From the NCBI GenBank assembly GCA_004009845.1, contig RMBW01000055.1, forward strand, positions 62,001 through 126,000: a DNA stretch of 64,000 nt. The letters run 5' to 3'. A program made the translations under genes and the position numbers. Source of the stretch: Davidsoniella eucalypti. Taxonomy: Eukaryota > Ascomycota > Sordariomycetes > Microascales > Ceratocystidaceae. Positions within the stretch are counted from its first letter, which is position 1. The number at the start of each line of letters is the position of its first letter. The notes below the pieces were generated by a model that made no database searches, had not been told where the DNA came from, and worked only from the letters and a program-made list of their open reading frames with translations. Below, in pieces: positions 47,340 to 58,007 of the stretch.

Positions 47340-47368
47340 CAGTGTGTATGTGTGAACTGCGACATCTG

Positions 47369-48528
47369 CTATAGCTTGGCCACCTCGTCAATGCCTGGAA
47401 ACACAGTTTCGAATGCTGCATGTACCTCATCTGTCAAATCACTCGCTTGTAAGCTCCGGCCTCTCTTCACAAACGCCCTGCGCGAGCATTCTCTCGTGAT
47501 CGCACAGCCGCCTACAGCTGCTAGAACAACTGCCCACTCCGGATCAAGCTTGCTTCTGCCGGTTTCTTGCCCTGTCCCATCCTCCGTCCACAGCCCGTCG
47601 AGGTATCCTTTCCGCCATGATAATAGCGTTGCAATCGCTCCCGTCAATGTGTCGCCCTGTCCGCCACTGCGTTTCCGCCCGCCTTCGACGTTGACTTCGA
47701 CATATCTTCCTTTTGAATCACACACGATATCTCGCTGGCCTTTGCGTACTATAGTCGGACCCGCCAATGCTGCTGCTAGCTTCTGCGCGCCTCGCACATC
47801 ATCTAGGCCGTCGACATCGACGTCGAAGGCTTTACATAGTCGCCCAAATTCGACTACGTTCGGTGTCAATACAGCATTGGTGTAACCTCGAAGTAAGCTC
47901 TTCTGGTCTGCGCTGCCGCCGTGGTTGCTGAAGACTAACAGAGCATCGGCGTCAATTACTATTGGCGTGTTTTGCTTACGTGCCGTTTGTAGTATTAGAA
48001 TTGTGCTGGCTTGCATTAGTGGATCGCGCCCAAGGCCTGGCCCGAGCACAAGGACATGTAGGCGAGGAAGGAGACTGGCGACGGCATCGTGAACGCGGGT
48101 TGCTTCAGCGGCCGAATTGTCGTTGGTAGTGCTTTCTCGCATGAGTGGATGGACCATCAGGTTTGGAGAGTATGCTTTGATAACGGCAGAAGCCGCAGGA
48201 GTGCATATTACATGGGACTAGAGATATCTTAGTTAGTATTGTAACTGGACTACTGGTGTCTGCATCTCTTACCATATCACATCCAAGCCGGGCACTGGCC
48301 ATGGCCGAGAAGAATGGGGCACCGGTATAATTCTCGCTACCGCCAATGACGGCGACTCTACCAAGCTGACCTGTTAAATAGTAAGGTGGTTAGTCTGTCT
48401 CGTCTGGTATGATTAACGTGAAATAAAAACAAACCTTTATGGAAATGCTCTAGCATCGGCGGAATCAAACGCCGGACCTGGCCGAGGATTTCTTTCATAG
48501 CAACCGCCATTTCACTACTTGATGACAT
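47369..48528 (-). CDS. ATP-dependent (S)-NAD(P)H-hydrate dehydratase
   Basis: Three exons: 48528-48435, 48370-48273 and 48217-47369, giving 346 aa. The enzyme of the carbohydrate-kinase-like (YjeF C-terminal/NNRD) family repairs damaged NADHX and NADPHX back to NAD(P)H using ATP. Visible blocks: [44 protein letters not shown] at the start, then SHVICTPAASAVIKAYSPNLMVHP, the HVLVLGPGLGRDP phosphate-binding segment, VIDADALL, LTPNVVEFGRL, TIVRKGQRDIV, and SGGQGDTLTGAIATLL with the conserved GD near the active site. Length matches the eukaryotic stand-alone enzyme (S. cerevisiae YKL151C type). The introns have GTTTGT and GTAAGA donors. It lies about 1 kb downstream of ATP1 on the same strand. 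Confidence 0.95.
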
Positions 48529-49577
48529 TGGCTTCTATTTGTTCAAAGTTATTGAAAGCATTGAAATGTTATCAGATATTAGAGATGTTGTTACCAAATA
48601 ATCAACAAAGTTGCTTCTTAAAGGCGACGTCGAGCTGAGCTCTAAGTTAGAGCTTCAGATCAAGGTGGGGTCGTACGAATTAGCTATTGGGCCATTAATA
48701 ATCAAACATTGTGAAACCTATCAGTGTACATATACATCTGGCCTATTATTCAATATCTATAACAGTCACTGTAATTGATCAAGGTTCAACTGGTCATGGT
48801 ATACAAAAGAAAAGCATGTAGTAAAAATTGGAAATTAAGCCACAGGCTCTATTTTACATAAAACAAATGGTTCGGCCGCTTTTGGTATCCGCCGTTCCAT
48901 GTAACACAAAGGGCAGGGTGCAAGTCGTTCTTTTCACCATCAATCTCCCAAGCCCGCAGAAGCCTCTGGAAGAATCCTCGTGAGCTTTCACAATAATACA
49001 ATATACAATGTCATACAATACAAGACAAGACGAACAAATATCCGTCAGAAGAACTATAAACTCCACTACCCACCCCGTACCCTCTGGAAAGATTATAAGT
49101 CAACCACTCACTCAACTCATTGTTTGGCCTTTTCCGCTATCTCACGTGATGTTGCGGGCGTTATCAGTAGAGACAAACGTTTGACATACAGCACGTAGGA
49201 TAGCATATAACACACGATAGAGTAGATGTAATAGAGAAAAAAAGGGACAACAGTACGAAAAATGACAAAAAAAGTTGTTAGAGGACTTGATACATGGTAG
49301 TAAGCGGTAAAAGCACAAACAACACTCCGATCCTCTGTTGGATCCTTTTTGATATCTTCCTTGCCGTCATCAGTGAAGACAATTCAGAGGTCGTGGGTGA
49401 TGGTGGTGGTGGTGGTGGTGGTAGCAAGTATGTCGACAGAGAAAAAAACAAGGAAAGCAGAGCGTACTCAAGGACTTGCGAGTCAGTCGAGTGAAGAAAA
49501 AATAACGATGTGATGATGTACAAACAAGACCCTCTCTTGGTCCCTTTCCTTTATTAAATCTTGGTCGCTAAATTCGC
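48529..49577. promoter_or_regulatory. Upstream region of NNRD / 3' flank of ATP1
   Basis: Contains CACGTG at 49143-49148, about 620 bp upstream of the NNRD start, and a (TGG)7 microsatellite at 49401-49421. No gene supported. Confidence 0.45.
49401..49421 (+). repeat. (TGG)7 microsatellite
   Basis: Seven perfect TGG units directly downstream of ATP1. Confidence 0.95.
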
Positions 49578-51901
49578 TTAAGCTAGGAAGCTCTTGGTGA
49601 AAGAGACGACGATGTTCTTCAGCTTAGCCTCAAGGTCCTTGGAGAGAGCACCCTCCTTGTCAATAGTAGCCAGCAGCTCAGACTCGTTCGACTTCAGGTG
49701 AGCCAGGAACTCAGACTCCCACTGCAGGATCTTGGCAACGGGAATAGTGTCCAGAAGACCGTTAACACCAGCAAAGATCAGGGGAACCATCTCGTTGACA
49801 GCCATGGGAGAGTACTGCTTCTGCTTCAGCAGCTCAGTCAGACGCTCACCACGGGCCAGGGTCTGCTTGGTGGCAGCATCCAGATCGGAACCGAACTGGG
49901 CGAAGGCGGCAACCTCACGGTACTGGGCCAAGAACAGCTTCAGCGAACCGGCGACCTGCTTCATGGCCTTGACCTGGGCAGCGGAACCGACACGGGACAC
50001 GGATAGACCGACGTTGATGGCGGGACGGATACCCTTGTAGAAGAGCTCAGCCTCTAGGAAGATCTGGCCGTCGGTAATGGAAATGACGTTGGTAGGAATG
50101 TAGGCAGACACATCACCACCCTGGGTCTCAATGATGGGCAGGGCGGTCATGGAACCACCACCAAGCTTTCTGTTCATCTTGGCGGCACGCTCCAGCAGAC
50201 GGGAGTGCAGGTAGAAAACGTCACCGGGGTAGGCCTCACGACCAGGGGGACGACGCAGCAGCAGAGACATCTGGCGGTAGGCAACGGCCTGCTTGGACAG
50301 ATCATCGTAGATGACCAGAGAGTGCTTGCCGTTGTCACGGAACCACTCACCGATGGAGGCACCGGTGAAAGGAGCCAGGTACTGCAGAGGAGCGGCCTCC
50401 GAGGCGGTGGCAGCAACGACAATAGAGTACTTCATGGCGTCGTTCTCCTCCAGGGTCTTGACCAGCTGGGCGACAGTAGAACGCTTCTGACCGACGGCGA
50501 CGTAGATGCAGTACAGCTTCTTGGTCTCGTCGTTACCGAAGTTCCAGCGCTTCTGGTTTAGCATGGCATCCAGAGCGACGGCAGTTTTACCAGTCTGACG
50601 ATCACCGATAATCAGCTCACGCTGACCACGACCGATGGGGACCATGGCGTCGACGGACTTCAGACCAGTCTGAACGGGCTCGCGGACGGACTCACGGGGC
50701 AGAATGCCAGGGGCCTTCAGCTGAGCACGGCGCTTCTCGGTGGTCTTGATGGGACCCTTACCGTCGATGGGATTACCCAGGGCATCGACGACACGGCCCA
50801 GCATCTCAATACCGACGGGAACGTCGACCTAGGAACGTAGAGTATTAGTTCTGGACTGTTTGGGCCATTAGTGTAAGCTGAGGGGGAGAATAACTCACAA
50901 TCTGTCCGGTACGCTTAACGACCTCGCCTTCCTTGACCAGACGATCAGAACCGAAAAGCACAACACCGACCTGGCCGGCTTCGAGGTTCATGCACATGCC
51001 CTTGACGCCGGAAGCGAACCTATTGTAGAGAAAATGATTAGAGCTTGCCATTGTGTGTAGGCGGTTGTTATTGTTTAAAGACTTACTCGACAAGCTCCTC
51101 GGCCTGGACGTTGGCCATACCGTGCACACGGGCAATACCATCACTGTTAGATGATACTCGGTCAGTAATCAAAGGTCAAACAGGGGAAGAGCCGATATAG
51201 CTTCGTTCCAGGTGTCGATATCGGATCGGACAAAATTCGATTCCGGGGTAATTTGGGGGTCGTTCGTCGTTTAATGATAGACATCGTGTTGCCATGAATT
51301 TGGGGGAATCGACTATCTATCCCCAAACGGTGCCAATTGGAAAGAACTAGCTCATTTCAATACTGAAAAAAATCAAGGGAACATACCCAACAGACAGGAC
51401 ACGGCCAGTCTCGGCGAGGCCAGCCTCCTCCTGGACACCGCGGATTCTCTGCTCGAGAATGGAAGAAACCTCGGTGGGAGAGGCCTTGTCGGCGTAAGTA
51501 CGAGCCTGCAGGGAAGAGGCGTTGAAAATAGCGGGAGCAGCGTTACGGGCCTGTAGCAAGATTTACGGGTTAGCCGAGCCGCCGAGGGGATAAAAGGCGT
51601 TGAGGTATAAAGAAACAAGGACGACAGTTCGCAGGTCCGCCAGGCACGGCTCAACGGGCTCGGCGATAGATCAATTGGGTTGTTGTCGAGGTCAATTGAG
51701 CTTTCCGAGCGCACCGGTGATGGCATTGGACGACGCGAGGCTGGCAAGCGATGGAATTGGCCATCGTAGTTTTCGGAGCACTGGAACTACTCTGCAAACG
51801 TGGTTGGTTGTTGTGATAGGCGTGGTTGAGAGACTTACAGCCGCAACTCTGCCAGCGGCAGAGAGGGCCCGCGACGACTGGCGAAGGGCGGTCCGGAACA
51901 T
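49578..51901 (-). CDS. ATP1: Mitochondrial F1-ATP synthase alpha subunit
   Basis: Five exons: 51901-51839, 51550-51387, 51143-51087, 51019-50899 and 50828-49578, giving 551 aa. It forms the alpha3beta3 catalytic head of complex V in the matrix. The N-terminus MFRTALRQSSRALSAAGRVAA is an Arg/Ser/Ala mitochondrial presequence continuing to QARTYADKASPTEVSSILEQRI. Family blocks follow: GDGIARVHGMANVQAEELVEF, GEVVKRTGQIVDVPVGIEMLGRVVDALGNPIDG, the Walker A loop GDRQTGKT at residues 210-217, SLVIYDDLSKQAVAYRQMSLLLRRPPGREAYPGDVFYLHSRLLERAAK, and RPAINVGLSVSRVGSAAQ (the alpha signature). Length and C-terminus agree with fungal Atp1. All introns are GT-AG with consistent phases. Exon 3 is only 57 nt. 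Codon use is biased, as expected for high expression. Confidence 0.98.
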
Positions 51902-53764
51902 ATTAGAGGTTTATGGGGTAGCTGATCACAGCAAAAGAATCAATTGCAGCCGGGTGCAATTGAAGAGGGGAGATGCGGATGGTGATGGCTGGCTTGGGGG
52001 ATGAGTGCAAAAGCGGACTTTTTTGCAAGAGGCCAGTGGGCAAGAAAGATGAGAAACGACGGGTGGACCCGGAGCTGTGCCTCCCCGCCAATCACAGCCC
52101 GGCCTCGGTTTTCGTTTTCCTTAGTCAGCCACCTGCTGGAAATGACTTCTAGTTGGCAAGAGCATTTTTTTCGCGCTCCTAGGCAGTGCACTCACCAGCA
52201 GTCCAAAGCCCATAGCCCGCCTTGTTCGGCCATTAAAGAATTCTGCATTTCTACGCCACCAGCCATTGAGCTTCTATCTCGGTTTATCTAGACCCAATTA
52301 CACTTGTAAAACGCCAACTAGCAGCCTCTACAGCAAATCCATTTGTTTTGATCCTGATATCGGTTGTTTTCATGGTGTTGTGGGCTTCGGCCAGCACGGT
52401 GGCTGCTGTAATTTCTCAAGATTTTCCTTGCTTCAGCCCACTCCGCGGAGTTATTCGGAATCGACCACTCACAGCAAGAGCTTCATGGCGCCTGTAAATT
52501 TAGGTGTCAATTCTTCCTTGCTGCAGCAACGACCCTGGGCCTTAGCCATCACAAAGCGCCTTGGCGGGCTACTTTCTTCTATTTCCTCTAGGCCGACCAA
52601 CTTGATCTAACCGTCTAGTGGGTTCTTAGTCCATGTGGCCCGCCCAATTTGAGCTTTTCAATTCCAGGACTCCGAAGATTGCGCTGTTTAGTTATCATCT
52701 ACCCCGTAAGCTTTCATTGCTTGGAGGCAGCTATCCCCTCCATCACAAAATGTGGGATGAGATCCCCCATATGTTAGGCTATCACTTTGGCCGGGGTCTT
52801 GACAAAGAATTACTTCGACGCCCTATATGTAGAGCATCTTTGAACGTTTCACGAAAGATTATGTCTTCTCTTCTTAGGTAGGTCAAATCAAAGGTTGGGA
52901 AAATTTTTAATTGTATATGTATGTGATGTGTAAATTTTTTATTCGTCGGCAACAAATTTTAAGGTCAACTTGGTGTTACATACAAAATCTTGGATCTCAT
53001 AAAATGTTCAGCAACTTTTGTCGACAGACCAAAATTTCAGTCATTTTGCAGGGTTGCACACCATTATTAGGGTTAATATACAAAAGTCGCATTGCACTAC
53101 TGGTGGTAAAAATTATATGTTGAGTTGTAATGATACCATACCAAGTTTGAACAATAAATATGTGTGGAAAATTCTAGGCTTAGACTAGAGGTAGACCGGC
53201 CATGAACAACCAGCGAGCAAGCTTTGGATAAATGGTGCTGGTCTAGTTCAAAAGATTTGACATCTCGCATGGTTTCACAGCTACTATATCACATATACTG
53301 GTACACGTCACAAATATTGGGTTGATTTTTGGAATGAAAATCGTATCACATATATCTCGTTCCAGATTGGATGAACGCAATCAATTGATCACGGTGTTAC
53401 AAGCCGGCAAGGGACGCCGGTCGGTCTTTTAGGCCGAAGCTCGACTTCAGAAGAAGATCGAGGATGGATTGCTACTGTCAAAGACAGATTTGAAAAAATA
53501 CAGACCCAATGTGTGTTCCCGATAACTCCCAGTGTTCCTAATGAACGAACAATGCGTTCATTCCAAATTGAAATAGACAATATAACTCGTTTTTGTGTGC
53601 TGTTACCCTTCTCTCAGAGCCCGCGGGACACTTGGGTGCGTCTGATCAGTTGGGTGACTAGACGACCGAGGTCACAAGAGAGATGATTTTGAGAGGAAGA
53701 AAAGTGGTTGCTTTTTGGTATTATTTTTCTTTGCTTTTGCTTTTGTTGACAAAATTTGGCGTAT
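51902..53764. other. Intergenic region, ATP1 upstream / RPL11 downstream
   Basis: 1.9 kb. The first 150 bp form the ATP1 leader and promoter. From about 52880 to 53380 the sequence turns AT-rich, with TAGGGTTA at 53068-53075. Short frames here have no recognisable content. Confidence 0.5.
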
Positions 53765-54438
53765 TTACCGGACAATGCCGTCGAAGCGAGACTTGAACCA
53801 CTTGACGGTCTCCTCACGCTTGATGCGGTGGCTGGCACCGATGCGGCCAGTGGCACGGCGACGGCGAGAGACACGCTCACCAGGGCGGGTCATGCAGCAG
53901 TAGAAGTCCATGCCGTAGATACCGATACCGGGGTCGTACTTGATACCCAGATCGATGTGCTCGCTGATACCGAAACCGAAGTTGCCGGTCTCGGAGAAGT
54001 TGCGCTTGCGCAGCTCGTACTCCTTGACCTTCAAGCCACGCTCGATGATCTCCTCGGCCTAAAGGTTGAGAAGGGTTAGTTGAGATTCAGGTTGAACCGC
54101 AGATATTGAAAGACTATGTCGAGGAGTGTATAAAACGTACCTTGGGGCCACGGACGGTGACGTGGACAGAGATCTTTTCGTTACGGCGGATACCGAAGGT
54201 ACGGACGGTGTAGCGGGCCTTGGAGTAGACGGGGGTCTGACCGGACAGCTGCTCAAGAACCTCTGTAATTTAGGTTAGCATCATGGTATTCAAAAGAGAA
54301 TAGATCAAGTGTTCATAGTTGTTGAGACGTACTGGCGGCACGGGTAAGTCTGTCACCAGATTCACCGACGGAAATGTTCAGAACCAGCTTCTGGATCTTA
54401 AGATCCCGCATGGGGTTGGAGGACTTCTCAGCGGACAT
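53765..54438 (-). CDS. RPL11: 60S ribosomal protein uL5 (L11)
   Basis: Three exons: 54438-54333, 54262-54141 and 54058-53765, giving 173 aa. uL5 sits on the central protuberance of the large subunit and binds 5S rRNA together with uL18. The sequence is nearly textbook: MSAEKSSNPMRDLKIQKLVLNISVGESGDRLTRAAKVLEQL, GQTPVYSKARYTVRTFGIRRNEKISVHVTVRGPKAEEI, KVKEYELRKRNFSETGNFGFGISEHIDLGIKYDPGIGIYGMDFY, then TRPGERVSRRRRATGRIG and KWFKSRFDGIVR at the end. Length equals that of fungal uL5. Codon use is strongly biased towards C-ending codons, as in ATP1, fitting high expression. It shares a 550-bp divergent promoter region with SMB1. Confidence 0.98.
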
Positions 54439-54988
54439 TTTGACGGTATGGTATCGCACGGTGAATTGTCGAAATGAGATAGGTTGATTAACAAAGATTC
54501 AGAATTTCGAAAATAGACAGACTTTCAAAATAATTTTGACATGCAATGCAATGGTTAACGAAAAATAGCGGAGAGGGCTAAAAACCCTGTATTTGTGGGT
54601 GGCGCTACTTCCAAATCGGGGTTATCGATAAACAGGGATTACTTATACAAGAGATCGATTTCTGCCGGGTGGTGTGTCAAAATGTTCAAAATGTATAAGC
54701 GTAGCGCTAGCAGCTTTAATGTGGAGACTAGCCTTGCTGGCATTGCAGCCTTCTCAGCCTTCTGGTGACTTTTGGTAGGGAAAAGGTTCAGCCTCGACCG
54801 AAAATCTTGAAGCGGTATCAAGAGAGCTCCAGCTGTGCATCTTCTCATCTTCACTTTGATATTCTGTTCGTGAAACGAAAACTAGAGGGTATTTCTCCTT
54901 TTGTAGACAGAATTACTTCTGATTTCCAGTTTTAGCCCTTCTGAAAGCGCCAGCCCGGCTTTATCCTATATAATAATAGCTGCCCGCT
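54439..54988. promoter_or_regulatory. Bidirectional promoter region, RPL11 / SMB1
   Basis: 550 bp between two divergent housekeeping starts. A TATA-like TATATAATAATA precedes SMB1 at about 54966-54978. An ACCCTG-containing stretch lies near 54580. An open frame within it (54639-54854, -) has no recognisable content. Confidence 0.5.
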
Positions 54989-55898
54989 ATGTCTTCCTCT
55001 ATGAACAAGCAGGGCAAGATGGTACGTCACAGCTCCCCTCCTTCGACTCGCCAGCTATAGCTTGCAGCGCCCAATGATCTTCCACATGCTAACTATGTAT
55101 ACTAGGCCGGTTACGTGAGTCTCACCATGTCGTAAAGCTCTATGTAGCTTGATATATATCACGATCCGTGGAAACCCCGAACTAATAGGACGCCTAGATT
55201 AACTGGCGCATGCGTGTTACCCTGAACGATGGCCGCCAAATGACCGGTCAGATGCTAGCTTTCGACAAGCACATGAATGTGGTCCTCGCCGATACCGAGG
55301 AGTTCCGCCGCTACAAGCGCAAGAACGAGAGCGCTGGCAATACTGTCGAGACGGAGGAGAAGCGTACCCTTGGCCTCATTATCCTTAGAGGCGCCCAGAT
55401 TATCTCGCTGTCGGTAGAGTCGCCGCCGCCTGCCGACCCTAGCGCGCGTCTGGGCAAGTCTACTACCGGACTGGCGACTACTCTAGCTGCCGGTCCCGGT
55501 GTTGCCAGATCTGCTGGCCGTGGTGCCCCCGTTGCGCCCCCGTCTCTTGCTGTACGACATACCCCCTCTATGAGCCCAAACAGACGATCCCAGCTAACAA
55601 TCACTTTTAGGGTCCTGCTCCTGGTGTTGGCGGTGCTGCTCCTCCTCCTGGGTTCCCTTCTTTCCCTGGTGCTCCTGGCTTCGCTGGCCGTGGTGGTAAG
55701 TATTGCTCATACTGTACTAGTAATATATGGTTACACTAGCTAACATGGTACCTTTTCTCTCTCATAGCTCCCGCTGGCTTCCCCGCTGGCTTCCCCGCTC
55801 CCCCCAACTTCCCTGGCGCACCACCTTCGTTCCCCGGTGCTCCTCCAGGCTTCACGGGCGGAGCCCCTCCCAGATTCGATCCCTCGGCGAGACGATAA
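54989..55898 (+). CDS. SMB1: Spliceosomal Sm protein B (SmB)
   Basis: Five exons: 54989-55021, 55106-55114, 55198-55551, 55611-55695 and 55768-55898, giving 203 aa. SmB is one of seven proteins of the Sm ring on U1, U2, U4 and U5 snRNAs. The Sm1 motif is INWRMRVTLNDGRQMTGQMLAFDKHMNVVLADTEEF. Sm2 is EKRTLGLIILRGAQIISLSVE. The tail is the SmB-typical GPGVARSAGRG followed by Pro/Gly/Phe-rich repeats (PPPGFPSFPGAPGF, APPSFPGAPPGF) ending RFDPSARR. The tail is shorter in RG repeats than animal SmB but like the S. pombe protein. Exon 2 is a 9-nt microexon coding Ala-Gly-Tyr; it gives the same spacing between KM and the first Sm residue as in S. pombe and human SmB. It converges on the b561 gene. 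Confidence 0.95.
55106..55114 (+). other. SMB1: 9-nt microexon of SMB1
   Basis: GCCGGTTAC lies between a CTAAC...ACTAG acceptor and a GTGAGT donor. It is phase 0 on both sides, so skipping would also keep the frame (KM joined directly to INW). Confidence 0.85.
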
Positions 55899-56496
55899 TC
55901 GAAAAACAACGAATATCACGATGATTATCAAGAGGAGGGTAGAGGTCAAAGATATCTCTATAGACCCTCATAACCCCCCAACTATGGGTTTAACGCTGTG
56001 TTATTTTGTTGCTCGGGAAGGCTGGCGTTTGGCTTACTGTTTATCATATCTCTCTTCATCGGACACATGTACTTTTGCTCCATCAATACCACGATCTATG
56101 CTTTGAGGCTTGGGATATAGAGTAGATGCTGAAGCTATCTATATATCTAGGCAACCAAGCTTTTTTTCTGTTTCTCATATTACTTGTACCCATAATGACG
56201 TGATTCATACGTTGAACAGCTTGCTATGAAGTGTCAACACAACAGCTACAGGATAAGTAGCAATGACAAGCACGTTATTCACCGATATACGGGCAGATTA
56301 TTTCAAGTAATAGTAATTAGATCAAAAAGCATTATTGGTATGTATAACTTCCGATTTGAATATAACCAAAACCGCAATAACAAGAATTCGCCAGCAAACA
56401 TCAACATGTCATGAATCTCTCATCTAGAGTCTTATAACTAACAAGCGAGCCACCCTCCAACCCTCCACCGTTTCCATTATCCTTCATATTTGCTAT
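55899..56496. other. Convergent 3' intergenic region
   Basis: 600 bp between the SMB1 and b561 stop codons, AT-rich. No gene seen. Confidence 0.5.
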
Positions 56497-58007
56497 TTAT
56501 ACATAGGGAGGCTGGCTACGAGACCGCTCTCTACGTGAGGGGCGATAGTTCCGCAGAGGGCCAATGGGCACTTCTTTTTCCTTTGTCTGGAGCAAGTTGC
56601 GGTCTCTCTTGAGCTCGCTCATTGTGCTGATGGAGGCATAGACCAGACCGCCAATACCAGCGATTACTGCATAGGCAACGATGGCCTTTTTGCTAGCGTA
56701 GAAGTTGGACAATCCAATACCACCATTTATCACACCGAGACCCATGAGGAAGCGGCCGTACCAGATATGCAGGTAGCTGACCACGCCACGGGTGTTGTGG
56801 CGCAGGAAGTAGCGATGGTGCATGTAGCCTAGAATAGGCTGGATCATCATAGCAGAGCAAACAACAGTGCCGATGATTTGGTGAGAGTCACTGAAGAGCT
56901 GGTTTGAAGAGTCAACGGTTAGCAAACACTGTCTAAGAGATAGTTGAAGAGAATTGATGAATCACTTACCATGCCTAGCTTTTCAGCGCCATTGTGGCCA
57001 AAGCCAAAGCCAACCCACATACCAATGACGGCTAGAATCTGCACAATGCCGTGGAGCGCCCACTTGTGGAAGGCTGGCATGATGATAGTACCGATGGGGT
57101 AAAGCAAGACAAACATGGCAGCCATGATGAAGCCGTGTATCTTAATCAGATCCGGACCGCTGGTACCACCACCGCCGCCATTACTGCTGCCGAGGTTCGA
57201 GTTGCCGTTGCTTGCGCCACCGCTGCTCGACGAACCAGAATCGCTGCTCGAGCCGCTTCCACTAGAGCTTCCGCTGTTACCTGAGCTACCGGAACCGGAG
57301 CTACCCGAGCCCAACGACCCGGGAGACGAAAGGAAAGGGTTCTCGTCCGACGTCACTGATGCTGCGGAGAGATCCACGGTCATCTCTGTTTCATCGTCGT
57401 GGATGACAATGCTCTTGGATGTGCTAGCCGAGGCGAGTGCCGAGCCCTTCTTCCACGCACCAATCCAGTTGGAATCGGACGAGCCGAGCTTCATCGATCC
57501 GCCGTCCCAACTATCACAGTTGGAGCAGACAAAGTTGGCTGTCATGACGCCGTTGTCGTCGACACCCGAGCCCTCTAGTAGTGTGACATGGACATCGTCG
57601 TTCACGGTTGGGGCAACCTCGCCGGTGCCGGTGCGTGTGCTGAGTGTCACGTTACCCGATCCGTCGGTGTACATGACGAAGATGTTGGCGCCTTTCATGC
57701 CAGAGCCTTGGCCAAGCGCAACCCATGAGTATGAAGATGTGGCTTGTAGCTGGATGTAGATGTTGCCGGTGTTGGCAGATATGGTGGACGATGGCACACC
57801 AATCTGGTAGCAAAAGTTGCTGGATACAGGGCAGTCACTGTATACTGCCGCGTATGCGGAAGCTAGATATTGTAAGAGTGTGTCAGTTGAAGCTCCGTTT
57901 ATAGTGTGTAGATGCTATTGTATGCTAGATAGCAAACCGGCGAGTGATTAGTACTTACAAGTAAGGGTGGAGGCCATCGCCAGCACCGATGCTGTAGATG
58001 TTCTCAT
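56497..58007 (-). CDS. Secreted/membrane DOMON-cytochrome b561 redox protein
   Basis: Three exons: 58007-57959, 57862-56970 and 56898-56497, giving 447 aa. A signal peptide (MRTSTASVLAMASTLTSSAYA) leads to a CDH-type cytochrome (DOMON) domain: CPVSSNFCYQIGVPSS, YSWVALGQGSGMKGANIFVMY, TANFVCSNCDSWDGGSM. A Ser/Gly linker of about 60 residues follows. The b561 part has five hydrophobic helices with the expected histidines: KIHGFIMAAMF, HKWALHGIVQ, FSDSHQIIGTVV and VVSYLHIWYGRFLMGLGVINGGIGL. The tail is basic and cytosolic. Family knowledge: b561 proteins carry electrons across membranes and the DOMON part can bind haem or sugar; the fungal members are thought to serve extracellular iron or redox metabolism. 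Which haem ligand the DOMON domain uses I did not resolve. The substrate is unknown. Confidence 0.92.

Larger units (their letters stand above)
28988..47368. other. 18 kb gene desert
   Basis: No gene can be supported on either strand. The longest frames are about 80-140 codons, overlap one another on both strands, and show neither family motifs nor splice-consistent extension. Base composition is mixed for most of its length, not the very AT-rich pattern left by repeat-induced mutation, with one AT-rich island near 33.15-33.72 kb. Homopolymer runs include A15 at 35554, C16 at 36374 and T16 at 41497. No long repeats, terminal inverted repeats, integrase or reverse-transcriptase motifs were noticed. 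It lies upstream of the 747-aa gene and downstream of NNRD, so it may be a very long regulatory region or hold noncoding transcripts. Confidence 0.6.

Noticed and set aside
47166..47885. 239-codon plus-strand open frame
   Set aside because: It lies antisense to the NNRD gene, whose family motifs are clear on the minus strand; the plus frame has no domain content.
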